56,088 nucleotides of DNA from Acetobacterium wieringae (GCF_001766835.1 NZ_LKEU01000026.1:1-56088), one strand, 5' to 3'. Positions 33,899 through 42,508 are shown, counted from the stretch's first letter. The notes: generated by a model from the letters alone, not told the origin. Made by a program: numbers and translations.

Positions 33899-35494
33899 TT
33901 AATTGGAAAAGTACATTTTTTCGAAGGGGATTTCATATTGCGAATCGTTAAAGCTTACCCCTTCAAGTCCCTTGATTCCCACTGCCTTGGTTTTTGAATA
34001 GGAGATCGGGACATAGACATATTGATCATTAATATAGGTCAGTACCTCTTTATACATATCGGCCCGCTTGCTGTCGTCTGATTCGATCATAATCTTCGTG
34101 ATGGTTTCATCCAGCCACTGCTTTTTTTCCAATCCAACCTGAGCCTGATAATCCCCGTGCGCCGGAATTCTCCAGGATGAAACATAGGATTGGGGATCAT
34201 AAGGGGTTCCCCATGACAGCGAATACTGCAGATCAAAATCCCCGGTTTTCTGACGATCCAGGAAGGCCTGTTTTTCTTCCCCAAGAATATTCATCTTGAT
34301 GCCTACGGCTGCCAGATCGGCCTGAATGGAGGTGGCAATGGTACCTTCCTGGGCGTTCTTGGAATTATAGGAAAGGATAATCTCACATTTCTGACCATCC
34401 TTTTCCCGAACCCCATCACTTCCTGGTTTCCAACCGGCTTCATCGAGCAGCTGTTGGGCTTTTTCCTGATTATAGGCGATGGTTTTAAAATCGATATCAC
34501 AGTAGGGAACATCTTTAGACAGTAGCGTATCGGCCTGATCCTCCGAGTTATTTAAAATTCCCTGAATGATGTTTTCCTTGTTTACGGCATATTCAATGGC
34601 TTCTCGAACTTTAATATCTTTGGTAATCGGTGAATTACTATTGATAAGAATCGCTCGTGAAGCGACCGGCTCACTTATATAGGTTTTGTAGGCTCCTTCA
34701 TCTTCCAACTTCTTATAGGAATCTAGATCAACCTGATCACCATCGGCTCCGAAAAGTAAATCGACCTCGCCGTTTTGCAAAGCTAACAGGATCGTCTGGG
34801 AATCTGGCATGACCTTCCAGTTAATGGTTTTAATTTTAGTTTTGTCACCCCAATAAGTTTCATTCTGCGTAAAGGTGGCATACTGATTGTCGACATGCTC
34901 CGATAACACCCAGGGGCCGGTTCCGATATAGCCGCTAACCCCTTCTTTGGTGGTGCCATTGACAAAACAGTTGGGGGAAATAAAGCGGAAGGGTCGAGTC
35001 AGTCCCAATTCCACCAGGGTTGGATAGTAGGGATGCTTTAACACCAATTTGAAGGTGTGTTCATCGACCACCACATTTTCCTTGATCTCATTAACCATAT
35101 CCAACCAGGAATGGCGTTCAGCATTACCAAGAATGGCATCCATATTCAGCTTGACTGCGGCGGCATTAAACGGCGCACCATCGGTAAAGGTGACCCCTTC
35201 TCTTAAATGAAAGGTGTATTCCAGACCATCTGCTGAAATTTCCCAGCTTTCGGCCAGAGCTGGCTTCACTTCTCCGCCTTCATTCTTGGTCAGGCCTTCA
35301 AACACCATGTTCTGAGCTGACATTTCACCCGAATACAAATGCGGGTTGATATCCCGAATATCCTTGGTGCAGGCGTAATTTAAAGCTTCTTTAGTCGACA
35401 CATCACTTTTAGCTGATGCTCCTGAGCAACCGGCAAACATTCCGGCACACAACACGGCGGTCATTACCACCGCTAAACCCTTTTTCAATTTCAT
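33899..35494 (-). CDS. nikA: NikA-type substrate-binding lipoprotein
   Basis: A 531-aa extracellular solute-binding protein (SBP family 5) with a lipoprotein signal: a charged start, a hydrophobic stretch, and a cleavage cysteine in FAGCSG near residue 23. The segment LTRPFRFISP and IGTGPWVLSEH resemble NikA rather than oligopeptide-binding proteins. NikA and CntA bind nickel, or metal-metallophore complexes, often with histidine. Because the operon lies behind a cobalamin riboswitch, cobalt or nickel linked to corrinoid metabolism is the probable cargo. GAGGAG stands upstream of the ATG. First gene of nikABCDE. Confidence 0.85.
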   Translation of the reverse strand: MKLKKGLAVVMTAVLCAGMFAGCSGASAKSDVSTKEALNYACTKDIRDINPHLYSGEMSAQNMVFEGLTKNEGGEVKPALAESWEISADGLEYTFHLREGVTFTDGAPFNAAAVKLNMDAILGNAERHSWLDMVNEIKENVVVDEHTFKLVLKHPYYPTLVELGLTRPFRFISPNCFVNGTTKEGVSGYIGTGPWVLSEHVDNQYATFTQNETYWGDKTKIKTINWKVMPDSQTILLALQNGEVDLLFGADGDQVDLDSYKKLEDEGAYKTYISEPVASRAILINSNSPITKDIKVREAIEYAVNKENIIQGILNNSEDQADTLLSKDVPYCDIDFKTIAYNQEKAQQLLDEAGWKPGSDGVREKDGQKCEIILSYNSKNAQEGTIATSIQADLAAVGIKMNILGEEKQAFLDRQKTGDFDLQYSLSWGTPYDPQSYVSSWRIPAHGDYQAQVGLEKKQWLDETITKIMIESDDSKRADMYKEVLTYINDQYVYVPISYSKTKAVGIKGLEGVSFNDSQYEIPFEKMYFSN

Positions 35495-35624
35495 TTTCTT
35501 TTTCTCCTCAAAAAATACTTATTTATTTGATTTGCTCGGCTTTTACCATTGCACATTCTGGTAAAGAAACCCCGCTCTATCACAATGTAAGACTTCACTG
35601 TGGCAATATTGATGCTTTTTTCCA

Positions 35625-35661
35625 TAAAAAAACCTCACCATCTCCAAAAAGATAGTGAGGT
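35625..35661 (-). terminator. Terminator in the expression platform of the cobalamin riboswitch
   Basis: ACCTCACTATCT pairs with AGATGGTGAGGT (one wobble) followed by TTTTTTT on the minus strand. An upstream segment (minus strand 35698 to 35685, GCGATAGAGGAGGT) can pair with the first arm and would act as antiterminator. Cobalamin binding would thus be expected to switch transcription off. Confidence 0.82.
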
Positions 35662-35718
35662 CGCAAAAAGCCTGCAAAAAAAACACCTCCTCTATCGCAC
35701 GTAGAGTCTGAGTAATTA

Positions 35719-35882
35719 AAGCAGGCAGGTCTTCTGGCTCAAGCGTCAACATTACCTCCTGCCTTCCCATTTCTGGTGGCATTCCTGGAGGAACTCTTCT
35801 TTTACAGCGGCGGGACCGCGGGGGACTTTCACCCCTCTTCCCTTTTCACCGGCCTGTAACCCTTCGTTACTGCCGGCACCTG
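35719..35882 (-). promoter_or_regulatory. Cobalamin riboswitch
   Basis: The minus strand shows GGTGCCGGCAGTAACG, AAAAGGGAAGAGGGGTGAAA, TCCCCCGCGGTCCCGCCGC, TGTAAAAG and the B12 box GCCAGAAGACCTGCC, in the canonical order of the adenosylcobalamin class. It heads the leader of the nikABCDE operon. Confidence 0.96.
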
Positions 35883-35924
35883 TTTTATTAATATTTAATT
35901 CGTTGTCGGTGTTTTAAAAAACAC

Positions 35925-35974
35925 TAAAAAACAGAAACAATGCCACAATCAGGTGTCTTTCATTGTTTCTGTTT
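35925..35974 (-). terminator. Terminator of csoR
   Basis: AACAGAAACAATG pairs perfectly with CATTGTTTCTGTT, followed by TTTTTAG on the minus strand, about 110 bp after the csoR-family stop codon. It separates that transcript from the cobalamin riboswitch. Confidence 0.8.
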
Positions 35975-36087
35975 GCCATTTTAACATGCTTAAACCACCT
36001 ATGCAAGTCTCTTTTGTGGAAATGATATTCTGTTTTGGAATATCGTTCCATGCCAATCGCGTTTTACCCGGTTTTTAGCCACAGCCA

Positions 36088-36423
36088 TTATTTCATAAAG
36101 CGGTCAATTGCTTTTCTGAGTTCTGCCAAAGCCTTTTCGTCGTTATTTTCCACCGCATCAACGATACAATGCTCAATATGATCCTGTAAAATAATTTTGC
36201 CAACGTTATTAATGGCCGATTTCACCGCTGACAACTGGATCAGCACCTCGCTACAGTCTCTTCCCGATTCGACCATTTTTTTCACCGATTCAAGATGACC
36301 CGCAGCCCGGGAAAGGCGATTCAACACGGATTTGGTTTGGGTATGTTCATGATGATGATGGTGATCTCCGCCGTGGCTACTATCATGTCCGGCATCATTC
36401 CATTCTTCCTGATGTTTATGCAT
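36088..36423 (-). CDS. CsoR/RcnR family metal-sensing repressor with His-rich N-terminus
   Basis: A 111-aa all-helical repressor. The sensing residues C57, H82 and C86 keep the CsoR spacing (25 and 4), the Cys-His-Cys set used by copper sensors. The first 27 residues hold ten histidines (H2, H4, H13, H17, H21-25, H27), an extension absent from the CsoR core that should bind nickel, cobalt or zinc. It follows the second nickel-type operon and has its own palindrome-flanked promoter. It may regulate itself and one of the adjacent importers, or an exporter elsewhere. GAGGTG precedes the ATG. Confidence 0.9.
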   Translation of the reverse strand: MHKHQEEWNDAGHDSSHGGDHHHHHEHTQTKSVLNRLSRAAGHLESVKKMVESGRDCSEVLIQLSAVKSAINNVGKIILQDHIEHCIVDAVENNDEKALAELRKAIDRFMK

Positions 36424-36437
36424 CTCCGTTCACCTCA

Positions 36438-36478
36438 TTTTCTATATCTGTTTAACCCATTATAACAGATATAGAAAA
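36438..36478. promoter_or_regulatory. Operator-like palindrome around the csoR -10 box
   Basis: A perfect 15-bp inverted repeat, TTTTCTATATCTGTT (36438-36452) and AACAGATATAGAAAA (36464-36478), with an 11-bp spacer. The minus-strand TATAAT (36459-36464) lies in the spacer, 35 bp before the csoR start. A bound dimer of dimers would block the promoter. It lacks the G/C-tract of classical CsoR sites. Confidence 0.72.
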
Positions 36479-36505
36479 AGGACACCACCCAAGGGGAGAT
36501 GCCCT
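36475..36505 (-). terminator. Terminator of the second nickel-type ABC operon
   Basis: GGGCATCTCCC pairs with GGGTGGTGTCC (three G-T pairs), followed by TTTTT on the minus strand, directly after the last ATPase gene. Its T-run merges with one arm of the csoR palindrome. Confidence 0.7.
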
Positions 36506-36513
36506 TTCATATT

Positions 36514-37269
36514 TTACAGAATCGAATCGATCAGTTTTTTTGTATAGGCTTCCCGGGGATTGGCAATCACCTCATCCGGGGTACCGGCTTCCACCACCCG
36601 CCCCTGATGCATTACCAGCACCCGGTCGCAGCATTGCTGCACCAGGGCCAGATCATGACAGATCATCAGTTGCGACATCCCCTGATCTTTTCGCAATTGT
36701 GTTAGGAGTGCCATAATCTGAGACTGCACGGTTACATCCAGGGCGCTGGTCGCTTCATCACAGATGAGCAGTTGGGGTTGCCGGGCAAGTGCCCGGGCAA
36801 TTGAGGCCCGCTGACACTCGCCACCGCTGACCTCACTGGGATAACGGCTAACAAATTCCGGGCCAAGGCCGCAGATTTCCAGATAGTCAATGGCTTTATT
36901 TTTAGCCTCCCGACGCCCCATACCCTGATTGATCAGCCCTTCCATGACACTTTCCCCCAGCCGAATCCGGGGATTAAAGGAATCCACCGGCATCTGAAAG
37001 ACCATCTGAACCAGATGGTAAAGCCGTTTCAGTTCTTTTCCCTTAGGGTTTTTAAGTGTTTTGCCATCCAGAACAATCTCACCGCCATCCAACGATTCCA
37101 GTCCGGTGATCAGCTTGGCAACCGTGCTTTTACCGCTGCCGCTTTCGCCCACCAGGGCCAGACATTCGCCTTTTTCGACATGGAAGCTAATCTCATCAAC
37201 CGCACAAATGGTGGTTTTTCCTTTGGTATAGGTTTTTTTTAAATTGTTGACTGCTAAAATCGTCATCAC
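36514..37269 (-). CDS. Nickel/peptide-type ABC importer 2, ATP-binding protein (NikE/DppF type)
   Basis: A 251-aa ATPase with Walker A GESGSGKST, signature VSGGECQRASIARAL and Walker B LLICDEATSALD. It is the last gene of the second importer operon, 3 bp after its partner ATPase. The first two codons are both ATG, so the start could be one codon later. Substrate is discussed under the binding-protein fusion. Confidence 0.85.
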   Translation of the reverse strand: MMTILAVNNLKKTYTKGKTTICAVDEISFHVEKGECLALVGESGSGKSTVAKLITGLESLDGGEIVLDGKTLKNPKGKELKRLYHLVQMVFQMPVDSFNPRIRLGESVMEGLINQGMGRREAKNKAIDYLEICGLGPEFVSRYPSEVSGGECQRASIARALARQPQLLICDEATSALDVTVQSQIMALLTQLRKDQGMSQLMICHDLALVQQCCDRVLVMHQGRVVEAGTPDEVIANPREAYTKKLIDSIL

Positions 37270-37272
37270 ATT

Positions 37273-38055
37273 TCACCTTTTTATCCGGGGCATGGCCGCA
37301 ATCAGCTGGCGGGTGTAATCCTGCTGAGGATGATCAATGACCTCCCGGGCTTTGCCATATTCAACCAGCTTACCCTTGCACATCACCGCCACGGTATCGG
37401 CCATAAATGACACCACCCCAATATTATGGGTCACCACCACAATTCCGGTTCCAAATGCTTCCCGCATCGCCATCAGTTCCCGGACCACCTGGGCCTGGAC
37501 GGTGACGTCCAGCGCCGAGGTCGGCTCATCGGCAAAGAGCAGCTCCGGTTCCAGCAGCATTGCCATGACAATCCCGACCCGTTGATTCATCCCGCCGGAT
37601 AATTCAAAGGGATAGCTCTTTAAAATCCGCTCAGTGTCATATAAATGAATCTTCTTAAACAGAGCTGTGGCTTTTTCCCGAACCAGCCGGCGGTCACTGA
37701 TGCCATGCTGGGCCATGGTTTCATAAAGCTGCTCGCCAATGGTCCGGATTGGACACAGGGCACTGCCACAGTTCTGAAAAATCATCCCCATTTCTGGTCC
37801 CCGCAGCATCCGCAATGCTTCATCATCAAGATCAAGAACCGGCTTCCCCTTATATACGATCTCGCCCCGATTGACCAATCCATCCGGGCCCAGAAGACCC
37901 ATGGCCGCCTTGATCAGGGTGCTTTTGCCACTGCCGGACTCGCCGACAATCCCGAGGATTTCACCCGGTTGCATGGTTAAGTTGATCCCCCGAACCATCG
38001 GCTCCCCATCATAGGATATTTCAACATTTTTAAATTCCAGTAATGGTTGTTGCAT
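37273..38055 (-). CDS. Nickel/peptide-type ABC importer 2, ATP-binding protein (NikD/DppD type)
   Basis: A 260-aa ATPase. Walker A GESGSGKST, signature LSGGMNQRVGIVMAM, Walker B LLFADEPTSALD and H-loop VVTHNIGVV are intact. It lies 26 bp after the permease-lipoprotein fusion gene and immediately before the second ATPase. Confidence 0.85.
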   Translation of the reverse strand: MQQPLLEFKNVEISYDGEPMVRGINLTMQPGEILGIVGESGSGKSTLIKAAMGLLGPDGLVNRGEIVYKGKPVLDLDDEALRMLRGPEMGMIFQNCGSALCPIRTIGEQLYETMAQHGISDRRLVREKATALFKKIHLYDTERILKSYPFELSGGMNQRVGIVMAMLLEPELLFADEPTSALDVTVQAQVVRELMAMREAFGTGIVVVTHNIGVVSFMADTVAVMCKGKLVEYGKAREVIDHPQQDYTRQLIAAMPRIKR

Positions 38056-38081
38056 AAACCCTCTCTTCTGATCGGGACGAC

Positions 38082-39638
38082 TTATTCGTTAATGTCCAGA
38101 TCGGCTGTGATTTCATAATAGTCTGATGGGTGAGCGGTAAAGCCGGTTACCCCCTTTTTCATCACAAAAGACATTTTTAAATGAGAGGCGTAGATATAAG
38201 CATTGTCATCAAGAACTTGCTGGGCAATTGAAACCGCCAGCGTTGCCCGTTTTTCGGTGTCAAATTCGCTTCGCAGCTGGGCAACCAGGGCTTCCACCTT
38301 GTCGCTATGGTAATGTCCCCGGTTGTAGTCAGAATTATCAACCACATGGGTGGTGAAATAATACTGGGGATCTCCGGTGGGCGCAGTTACAAAGGCGTTG
38401 GCAAAAACATCATAATCGCCGGCTTTCAGGAAATCCTTGTAGGAATCGGTGGCGTTGACCTGTACATCAATCCCGGCTTGTTTATAGGTGGCCTGAACCG
38501 ATTCGGCCAGTAGCGGCAACTCCTGACGGGAGGTGTAGGTCAGCCACTTGATCGATAATTTCTGGCCATCTTTTTCGCGGATGCCATCACCATCGGTATC
38601 AACCCAGCCTGCTGCTTCCAGCACCTTTTTTGCACCTTCAATGTCATAAGCAGCGTCCTTTACCTTGTCGCCACCATAAGGCAGGTTAGCCGGGAATGGA
38701 CCAATCGCCGGAGTCCCATTGCCATGAAGTAAAACGGTCGTAAAGCCGTCTTTATCCATACTCATAGCCATGGCTTTACGAACGGCATCGTCTTTAATCA
38801 CTGCTGAATTATAATTTAAAGCTGCCTGATATACCCGGGAGGTATTGGTTGAACTGATGGTATAATCCTTGTTTTCCTGGAAAAGTTCCAGACTGGCATA
38901 GGGCAGGCCCTGAGCCGCATCAATTTCGCCGCTTTGCAGCGCCATCGTCAGAGTATCGCCATCGATGATGCTTTTTACATTAACCTTTCCAACCTTTGGC
39001 TTGCCGCCCCAGTAGTCCATATTGGCTTCCAGGTTGACTTCAGTCTCAGTGATGGTTTTAGCCACATAAGGACCCGTTCCAACAACATTTTTGTCAGCGG
39101 TGACGCCAGCTTCCATATCGATAATACAGCCATAAGGATCACAGAGGTAGTTAATCAGGGCCGGCACCTTGTTTTCTGAGACAATGGTAACACTCTGGCC
39201 ATCGGCGCTAATTGATTTAATCTGCAAATCTTTGGGCGCCCGGTCATGTTTAGCAATCAGATCTTCAAAACAGGCTTTAACGGCTTCGCCAGTCACTTTC
39301 TTGCCATTGGAGAAGGTAATATCATCCCGTAAATTGATTTTGACGGTGTTGTCATCGATCTGTTCATAATCTTTGGCCAGCCAGGGCTCCAGCTCCATCT
39401 TTTCATTGAATTTAAAGAGGGTTTCACCGACCCCATAACGCAGGGCTGACCAACCAATGTAGGATTCATGGGGGTTCATTCCCACATTCGAATTACTCAC
39501 ACTATAGGCCATAGTGCCGTAGTTAAACACCTTTTCTTCCGCACTTTTCGTGCTGGTTGAACCGGCACAGCCGGTCAGCATCCCGCCAACCAGTACGGTT
39601 GACAGCAATAATGCCAGAATCTTACTTTTTACTTTCAT
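38082..39638 (-). CDS. Alternative product: solute-binding lipoprotein started inside the fusion frame
   Basis: The 518-aa C-terminal part on its own: start ATG at 39638, ribosome binding site AAAGGAG, signal peptide of about 20 residues with the lipobox cysteine, then a family-5 binding domain (YWGGKPKVGKVNV; GTGPYVAKT; EAAGWVDTDGDGIREKDG). This is the normal size of a NikA/OppA-type protein. It delivers substrate to the permease pair. Made this way, the importer would have a separate receptor as usual. Confidence 0.6.
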   Translation of the reverse strand: MKVKSKILALLLSTVLVGGMLTGCAGSTSTKSAEEKVFNYGTMAYSVSNSNVGMNPHESYIGWSALRYGVGETLFKFNEKMELEPWLAKDYEQIDDNTVKINLRDDITFSNGKKVTGEAVKACFEDLIAKHDRAPKDLQIKSISADGQSVTIVSENKVPALINYLCDPYGCIIDMEAGVTADKNVVGTGPYVAKTITETEVNLEANMDYWGGKPKVGKVNVKSIIDGDTLTMALQSGEIDAAQGLPYASLELFQENKDYTISSTNTSRVYQAALNYNSAVIKDDAVRKAMAMSMDKDGFTTVLLHGNGTPAIGPFPANLPYGGDKVKDAAYDIEGAKKVLEAAGWVDTDGDGIREKDGQKLSIKWLTYTSRQELPLLAESVQATYKQAGIDVQVNATDSYKDFLKAGDYDVFANAFVTAPTGDPQYYFTTHVVDNSDYNRGHYHSDKVEALVAQLRSEFDTEKRATLAVSIAQQVLDDNAYIYASHLKMSFVMKKGVTGFTAHPSDYYEITADLDINE

Positions 39639-40514
39639 TTCTACTCCTTTTTTTCTTTTAGTTTTGGGATCCAGAACATCTCTGACGGTATCCCCCAGTA
39701 AATTAAATAATGTTACTGATATAAAAATAGCACAACCAGGTGCTAGAATTACCCATGGTGCGGTCTGCAGCATGCTACGCCCTTCGCTCATCATTGAACC
39801 CCACTCTGCAATCGGCGGCATCGCTCCGAGACCCAGAAAAGACAATCCCGCCAGCTCCATCATCATGGTGCCAATATCCAAGGTGGCGGTGACCAGAATC
39901 GGGCCAATTATATTGGGCAGAATATGCTTAAAAACAATTTTGACCGAACCGGAACCACTAAGCCTGGCGGCGGCGATATAAGGCATGTTTTTAATGGCCA
40001 GCACCTGCCCTCTGGCCAATCGGGCAAATTTAGGCCAGGAAATACAGGCCAGCGCCACCACCGCATTGATCAGTCCGCCACCTAAAATGCCGGCCACAGC
40101 TATGGCAAAAACCATTCCCGGAAAAGCCAGAAAAACATCCGATACCCGCATGATAAACGAATCAATTTTACCACCCTGATAACCACACAATAACCCGACT
40201 AAAGTACCAAATCCGGTAATGACCCCCACCAGCAGAAGCGCCGAATAAATAGTGGTTTGTCCCCCCATCATCACCCGGGACAACTCATCCCGACCATACC
40301 GATCAGTCCCCAGCGGGTGTTCCGGACTGGGGGGCTGCAGGGCCTTCATCAGATCCTGAGCATAGGGATCATAGGGAACAATCTGGGGTGCCAGGGCCGC
40401 CACCAGTAATAAAATTATCACCAATGTCAGAAAAAGATAGAACTTTGTCATCGTACGCTCTTTTTTTATCTTCCGGGTTCTGACACGAACCGCTGTACGC
40501 TCTATTCCTTCCAT
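38082..40514 (-). CDS. Permease-lipoprotein fusion of nickel/peptide-type ABC importer 2
   Basis: One uninterrupted 810-aa frame. Residues 1-292 are a DppC/NikC-type permease (PYDPYAQDLMKALQPPSP, GTDRYGRDELSR, EAA loop RLSGSGSVKIVFKHILPN, ending LGDTVRDVLDP). Residues 293-810 are a family-5 solute-binding lipoprotein with its own signal and lipobox (GGMLTGCAG). No stop codon separates them. The internal Met at 39638 has AAAGGAG six nt upstream, so the lipoprotein can also be started separately. The natural permease end just before it suggests a recent loss of the stop. Start ATG overlaps the upstream stop (TGATG) after AGGAGG. A sequencing error is possible. Confidence 0.88.
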   Translation of the reverse strand: MEGIERTAVRVRTRKIKKERTMTKFYLFLTLVIILLLVAALAPQIVPYDPYAQDLMKALQPPSPEHPLGTDRYGRDELSRVMMGGQTTIYSALLLVGVITGFGTLVGLLCGYQGGKIDSFIMRVSDVFLAFPGMVFAIAVAGILGGGLINAVVALACISWPKFARLARGQVLAIKNMPYIAAARLSGSGSVKIVFKHILPNIIGPILVTATLDIGTMMMELAGLSFLGLGAMPPIAEWGSMMSEGRSMLQTAPWVILAPGCAIFISVTLFNLLGDTVRDVLDPKTKRKKGVEMKVKSKILALLLSTVLVGGMLTGCAGSTSTKSAEEKVFNYGTMAYSVSNSNVGMNPHESYIGWSALRYGVGETLFKFNEKMELEPWLAKDYEQIDDNTVKINLRDDITFSNGKKVTGEAVKACFEDLIAKHDRAPKDLQIKSISADGQSVTIVSENKVPALINYLCDPYGCIIDMEAGVTADKNVVGTGPYVAKTITETEVNLEANMDYWGGKPKVGKVNVKSIIDGDTLTMALQSGEIDAAQGLPYASLELFQENKDYTISSTNTSRVYQAALNYNSAVIKDDAVRKAMAMSMDKDGFTTVLLHGNGTPAIGPFPANLPYGGDKVKDAAYDIEGAKKVLEAAGWVDTDGDGIREKDGQKLSIKWLTYTSRQELPLLAESVQATYKQAGIDVQVNATDSYKDFLKAGDYDVFANAFVTAPTGDPQYYFTTHVVDNSDYNRGHYHSDKVEALVAQLRSEFDTEKRATLAVSIAQQVLDDNAYIYASHLKMSFVMKKGVTGFTAHPSDYYEITADLDINE

Positions 40515-41452
40515 CAGCCCTCCTGTTCCAATCGAATCCGGGGATCCAGATAATGATAGATGATATCGGTCACCAGATTAACACCCACATAAATAATCGC
40601 CATCCAGATGACATAGGCCTGGATCATCGGGTAATCCCGCATCATAATCGAATCCACCGCCAGCTTCCCGACCCCATCCCACATAAAGATGGATTCAACA
40701 ATTGCCGTTCCACCCAGTAACGACCCAATTGACAGCGCCAGCAGGGTGACAATGGTCAGCATCGCAGTCTTTAACACACTGGCAAAAAGCACCACCGGCT
40801 CCCTGATCCCCCTGGCCCGGGCCCCAATGACATAGTCCTTATTAAGCTCATCCAGTACCGTGGTGCGAACCTGGCGGGTGTATTTGGCCGACATGGCTAT
40901 CGCCAGAGTCAGCGTCGGCAAAACGATGCTCTTTAAACTGCCATTGCCCATAACCGGGAACAGCTTTAGCTGTAAGGCCAGAAAATAGATCAGCAGCAGC
41001 GAGACAAAAAAACCCGGCAAGGCATTGCCAATAAAACTGAAAAAACGGATCAGATAATCGGTGAAACGATTATGCCGGACGGCCGCTAAAACGCCAAAGG
41101 GAATCGAAATCAGGACGGTAAGTAAAATCGAAGTCAGTGTCAGAAAAATTGTCGCTGGCAATTTTGACACAAAGGTTTCAAAAACCGGTTTATTGGAAAT
41201 ATAAGAAACACCCATATCGCCGGTTAATACCCCGCCCAGCCAGTTGGTATACTGAATAAGAAAGGGCTGATCGAGCCCCAGTTCATGCCTTTTCTCGGCC
41301 TTGACTTCTTCGGATACGCCGCCACTGGCGTTGTCGTATAAGGCATCCACGGCATCCCCGGCGGCTGACTGCATCAGGGTGAAGGATAAGAGGGTAATGC
41401 CCAGAATGATTGGGATTAACTGTAACAGACGTTTTCCAACGTATTTTTTCAT
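40514..41452 (-). CDS. Nickel/peptide-type ABC importer 2, permease (NikB/DppB type)
   Basis: A 312-aa permease with about six helices, starting KKYVGKRLLQLIPIILGIT, with GDMGVSYISNKPV and the EAA-type motif ARGIREPVVLFASVLKTA. It is the first gene of the second importer operon and its stop overlaps the fusion gene's start. A promoter is visible upstream (41496-41524). Confidence 0.86.
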   Translation of the reverse strand: MKKYVGKRLLQLIPIILGITLLSFTLMQSAAGDAVDALYDNASGGVSEEVKAEKRHELGLDQPFLIQYTNWLGGVLTGDMGVSYISNKPVFETFVSKLPATIFLTLTSILLTVLISIPFGVLAAVRHNRFTDYLIRFFSFIGNALPGFFVSLLLIYFLALQLKLFPVMGNGSLKSIVLPTLTLAIAMSAKYTRQVRTTVLDELNKDYVIGARARGIREPVVLFASVLKTAMLTIVTLLALSIGSLLGGTAIVESIFMWDGVGKLAVDSIMMRDYPMIQAYVIWMAIIYVGVNLVTDIIYHYLDPRIRLEQEG

Positions 41453-41495
41453 TGACGCATAACCTTTCTCGCATTAGCGCATTTACCGGTAAGAT

Positions 41496-41524
41496 TTTAT
41501 CACTTAAAAAATGGTGTTACAACC
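41496..41524 (-). promoter_or_regulatory. Candidate promoter of importer 2
   Basis: Minus strand TTGTAA, 17-bp spacer, TAAAAT, about 45 bp before the start codon. It lies in the 114-bp gap after the LysR gene. Coordinates are within a base or two. Confidence 0.5.
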
Positions 41525-41566
41525 TCCATGGGGGGTTATTCCGCCATTCCAATTTAGCATACCTTC

Positions 41567-42508
41567 TTATTCCATTTGGCCTTTCACGGGATCTCCCGAT
41601 TCCAGATTTGCCATAATAAATTCCAGAAACCGCTTGCCCCATTCACTGTGTTCTTCTTGCCGCCTGTGGATATAGCCAAACATCACCACATTCTCCTTTT
41701 CGAACAGAGGAATACCGTTGATTTCCTTCTCGTCCACATCAGCAGTGATATAACCACTGCCGATATTAGCCAGATCAGTGGTTTGCAGTAGCTGCATCAT
41801 CACACAGTCACTGTTGGTCACCACCACACTCTCCAGAGCGGGCATATCTTTTCCTTGCGGATTGGTTATTTTCCAGTAATTGTTGAGATCAAATTCGTCT
41901 TCATAGCACTGCACCAGCTTAAGCTTTTTCAGTTCTGCTTCACTGATCTCGCGGGCCTGATAGAGCGGGTGTTTCTGACCCAAATACAAAACCACCTGGG
42001 TTTTTTTAAGCTCCACAAATTCTAAATGGTTTCTGGTCAAGATATACTGAAAGGCGGTATTCTGACTGTCCATCACATAGACAAAGCCCAGCTCATCCTG
42101 ATAACCGGCCACACGCTTGATGATTTCTGCCACCGAGGCGCTATAAAGCTGAAAATGCAATTGTTTGACGTGAAAGCGATTATAAAAATCGGCAAATACC
42201 TTAGCCATCCAGGCACTGGGATTACTGGCGATCTGCAATTGCTCAATCCGGTCCGTCTGCGAAAAAGAAGACAGCATTTCGATGTTCTCAATGGCTTTGC
42301 AGGCATACTCATAGACGTGTTTCCCCCGGGATGACAATAGAATCCCCCGACTTTTGCGATGAAAGAGGCTAAATCCGAGATGTTCTTCCAGCGCCTTGAT
42401 TGCCTTGCTGACATTGGGTTGGGTCGTATAAAGGATTTCCGCAGCTTTACTGAATGATCCCACATCGGCACAGACCACAAAATATTTCAGTTGCTTAAGT
42501 TCAATCAT
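41567..42508 (-). CDS. LysR family transcriptional regulator
   Basis: A regulator of about 313 aa. The N-terminal winged helix reads MIELKQLKYFVVCADVGSF, then AAEILYTTQPNVSKAIKALE for the recognition helix; a periplasmic-binding-fold effector domain follows. ATG at 42508 fits the family start; a second candidate at 42541 adds eleven residues and also has an AGGATGG upstream, so the start is unsettled. It points the same way as importer 2, which begins 114 bp downstream, and may control it or the deacylase gene behind it. Confidence 0.88.
   Translation of the reverse strand: MIELKQLKYFVVCADVGSFSKAAEILYTTQPNVSKAIKALEEHLGFSLFHRKSRGILLSSRGKHVYEYACKAIENIEMLSSFSQTDRIEQLQIASNPSAWMAKVFADFYNRFHVKQLHFQLYSASVAEIIKRVAGYQDELGFVYVMDSQNTAFQYILTRNHLEFVELKKTQVVLYLGQKHPLYQAREISEAELKKLKLVQCYEDEFDLNNYWKITNPQGKDMPALESVVVTNSDCVMMQLLQTTDLANIGSGYITADVDEKEINGIPLFEKENVVMFGYIHRRQEEHSEWGKRFLEFIMANLESGDPVKGQME

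Noticed and set aside
33899..35494. Oligopeptide-binding protein (OppA) assignment
   Set aside because: The RPFRFISP segment and the short NikD/NikE-type ATPases fit the NikA branch better, though peptide transport cannot be fully excluded.
42073..42480. 135-codon minus-strand frame
   Set aside because: It is an alternative frame within the LysR gene, which has clear family motifs.
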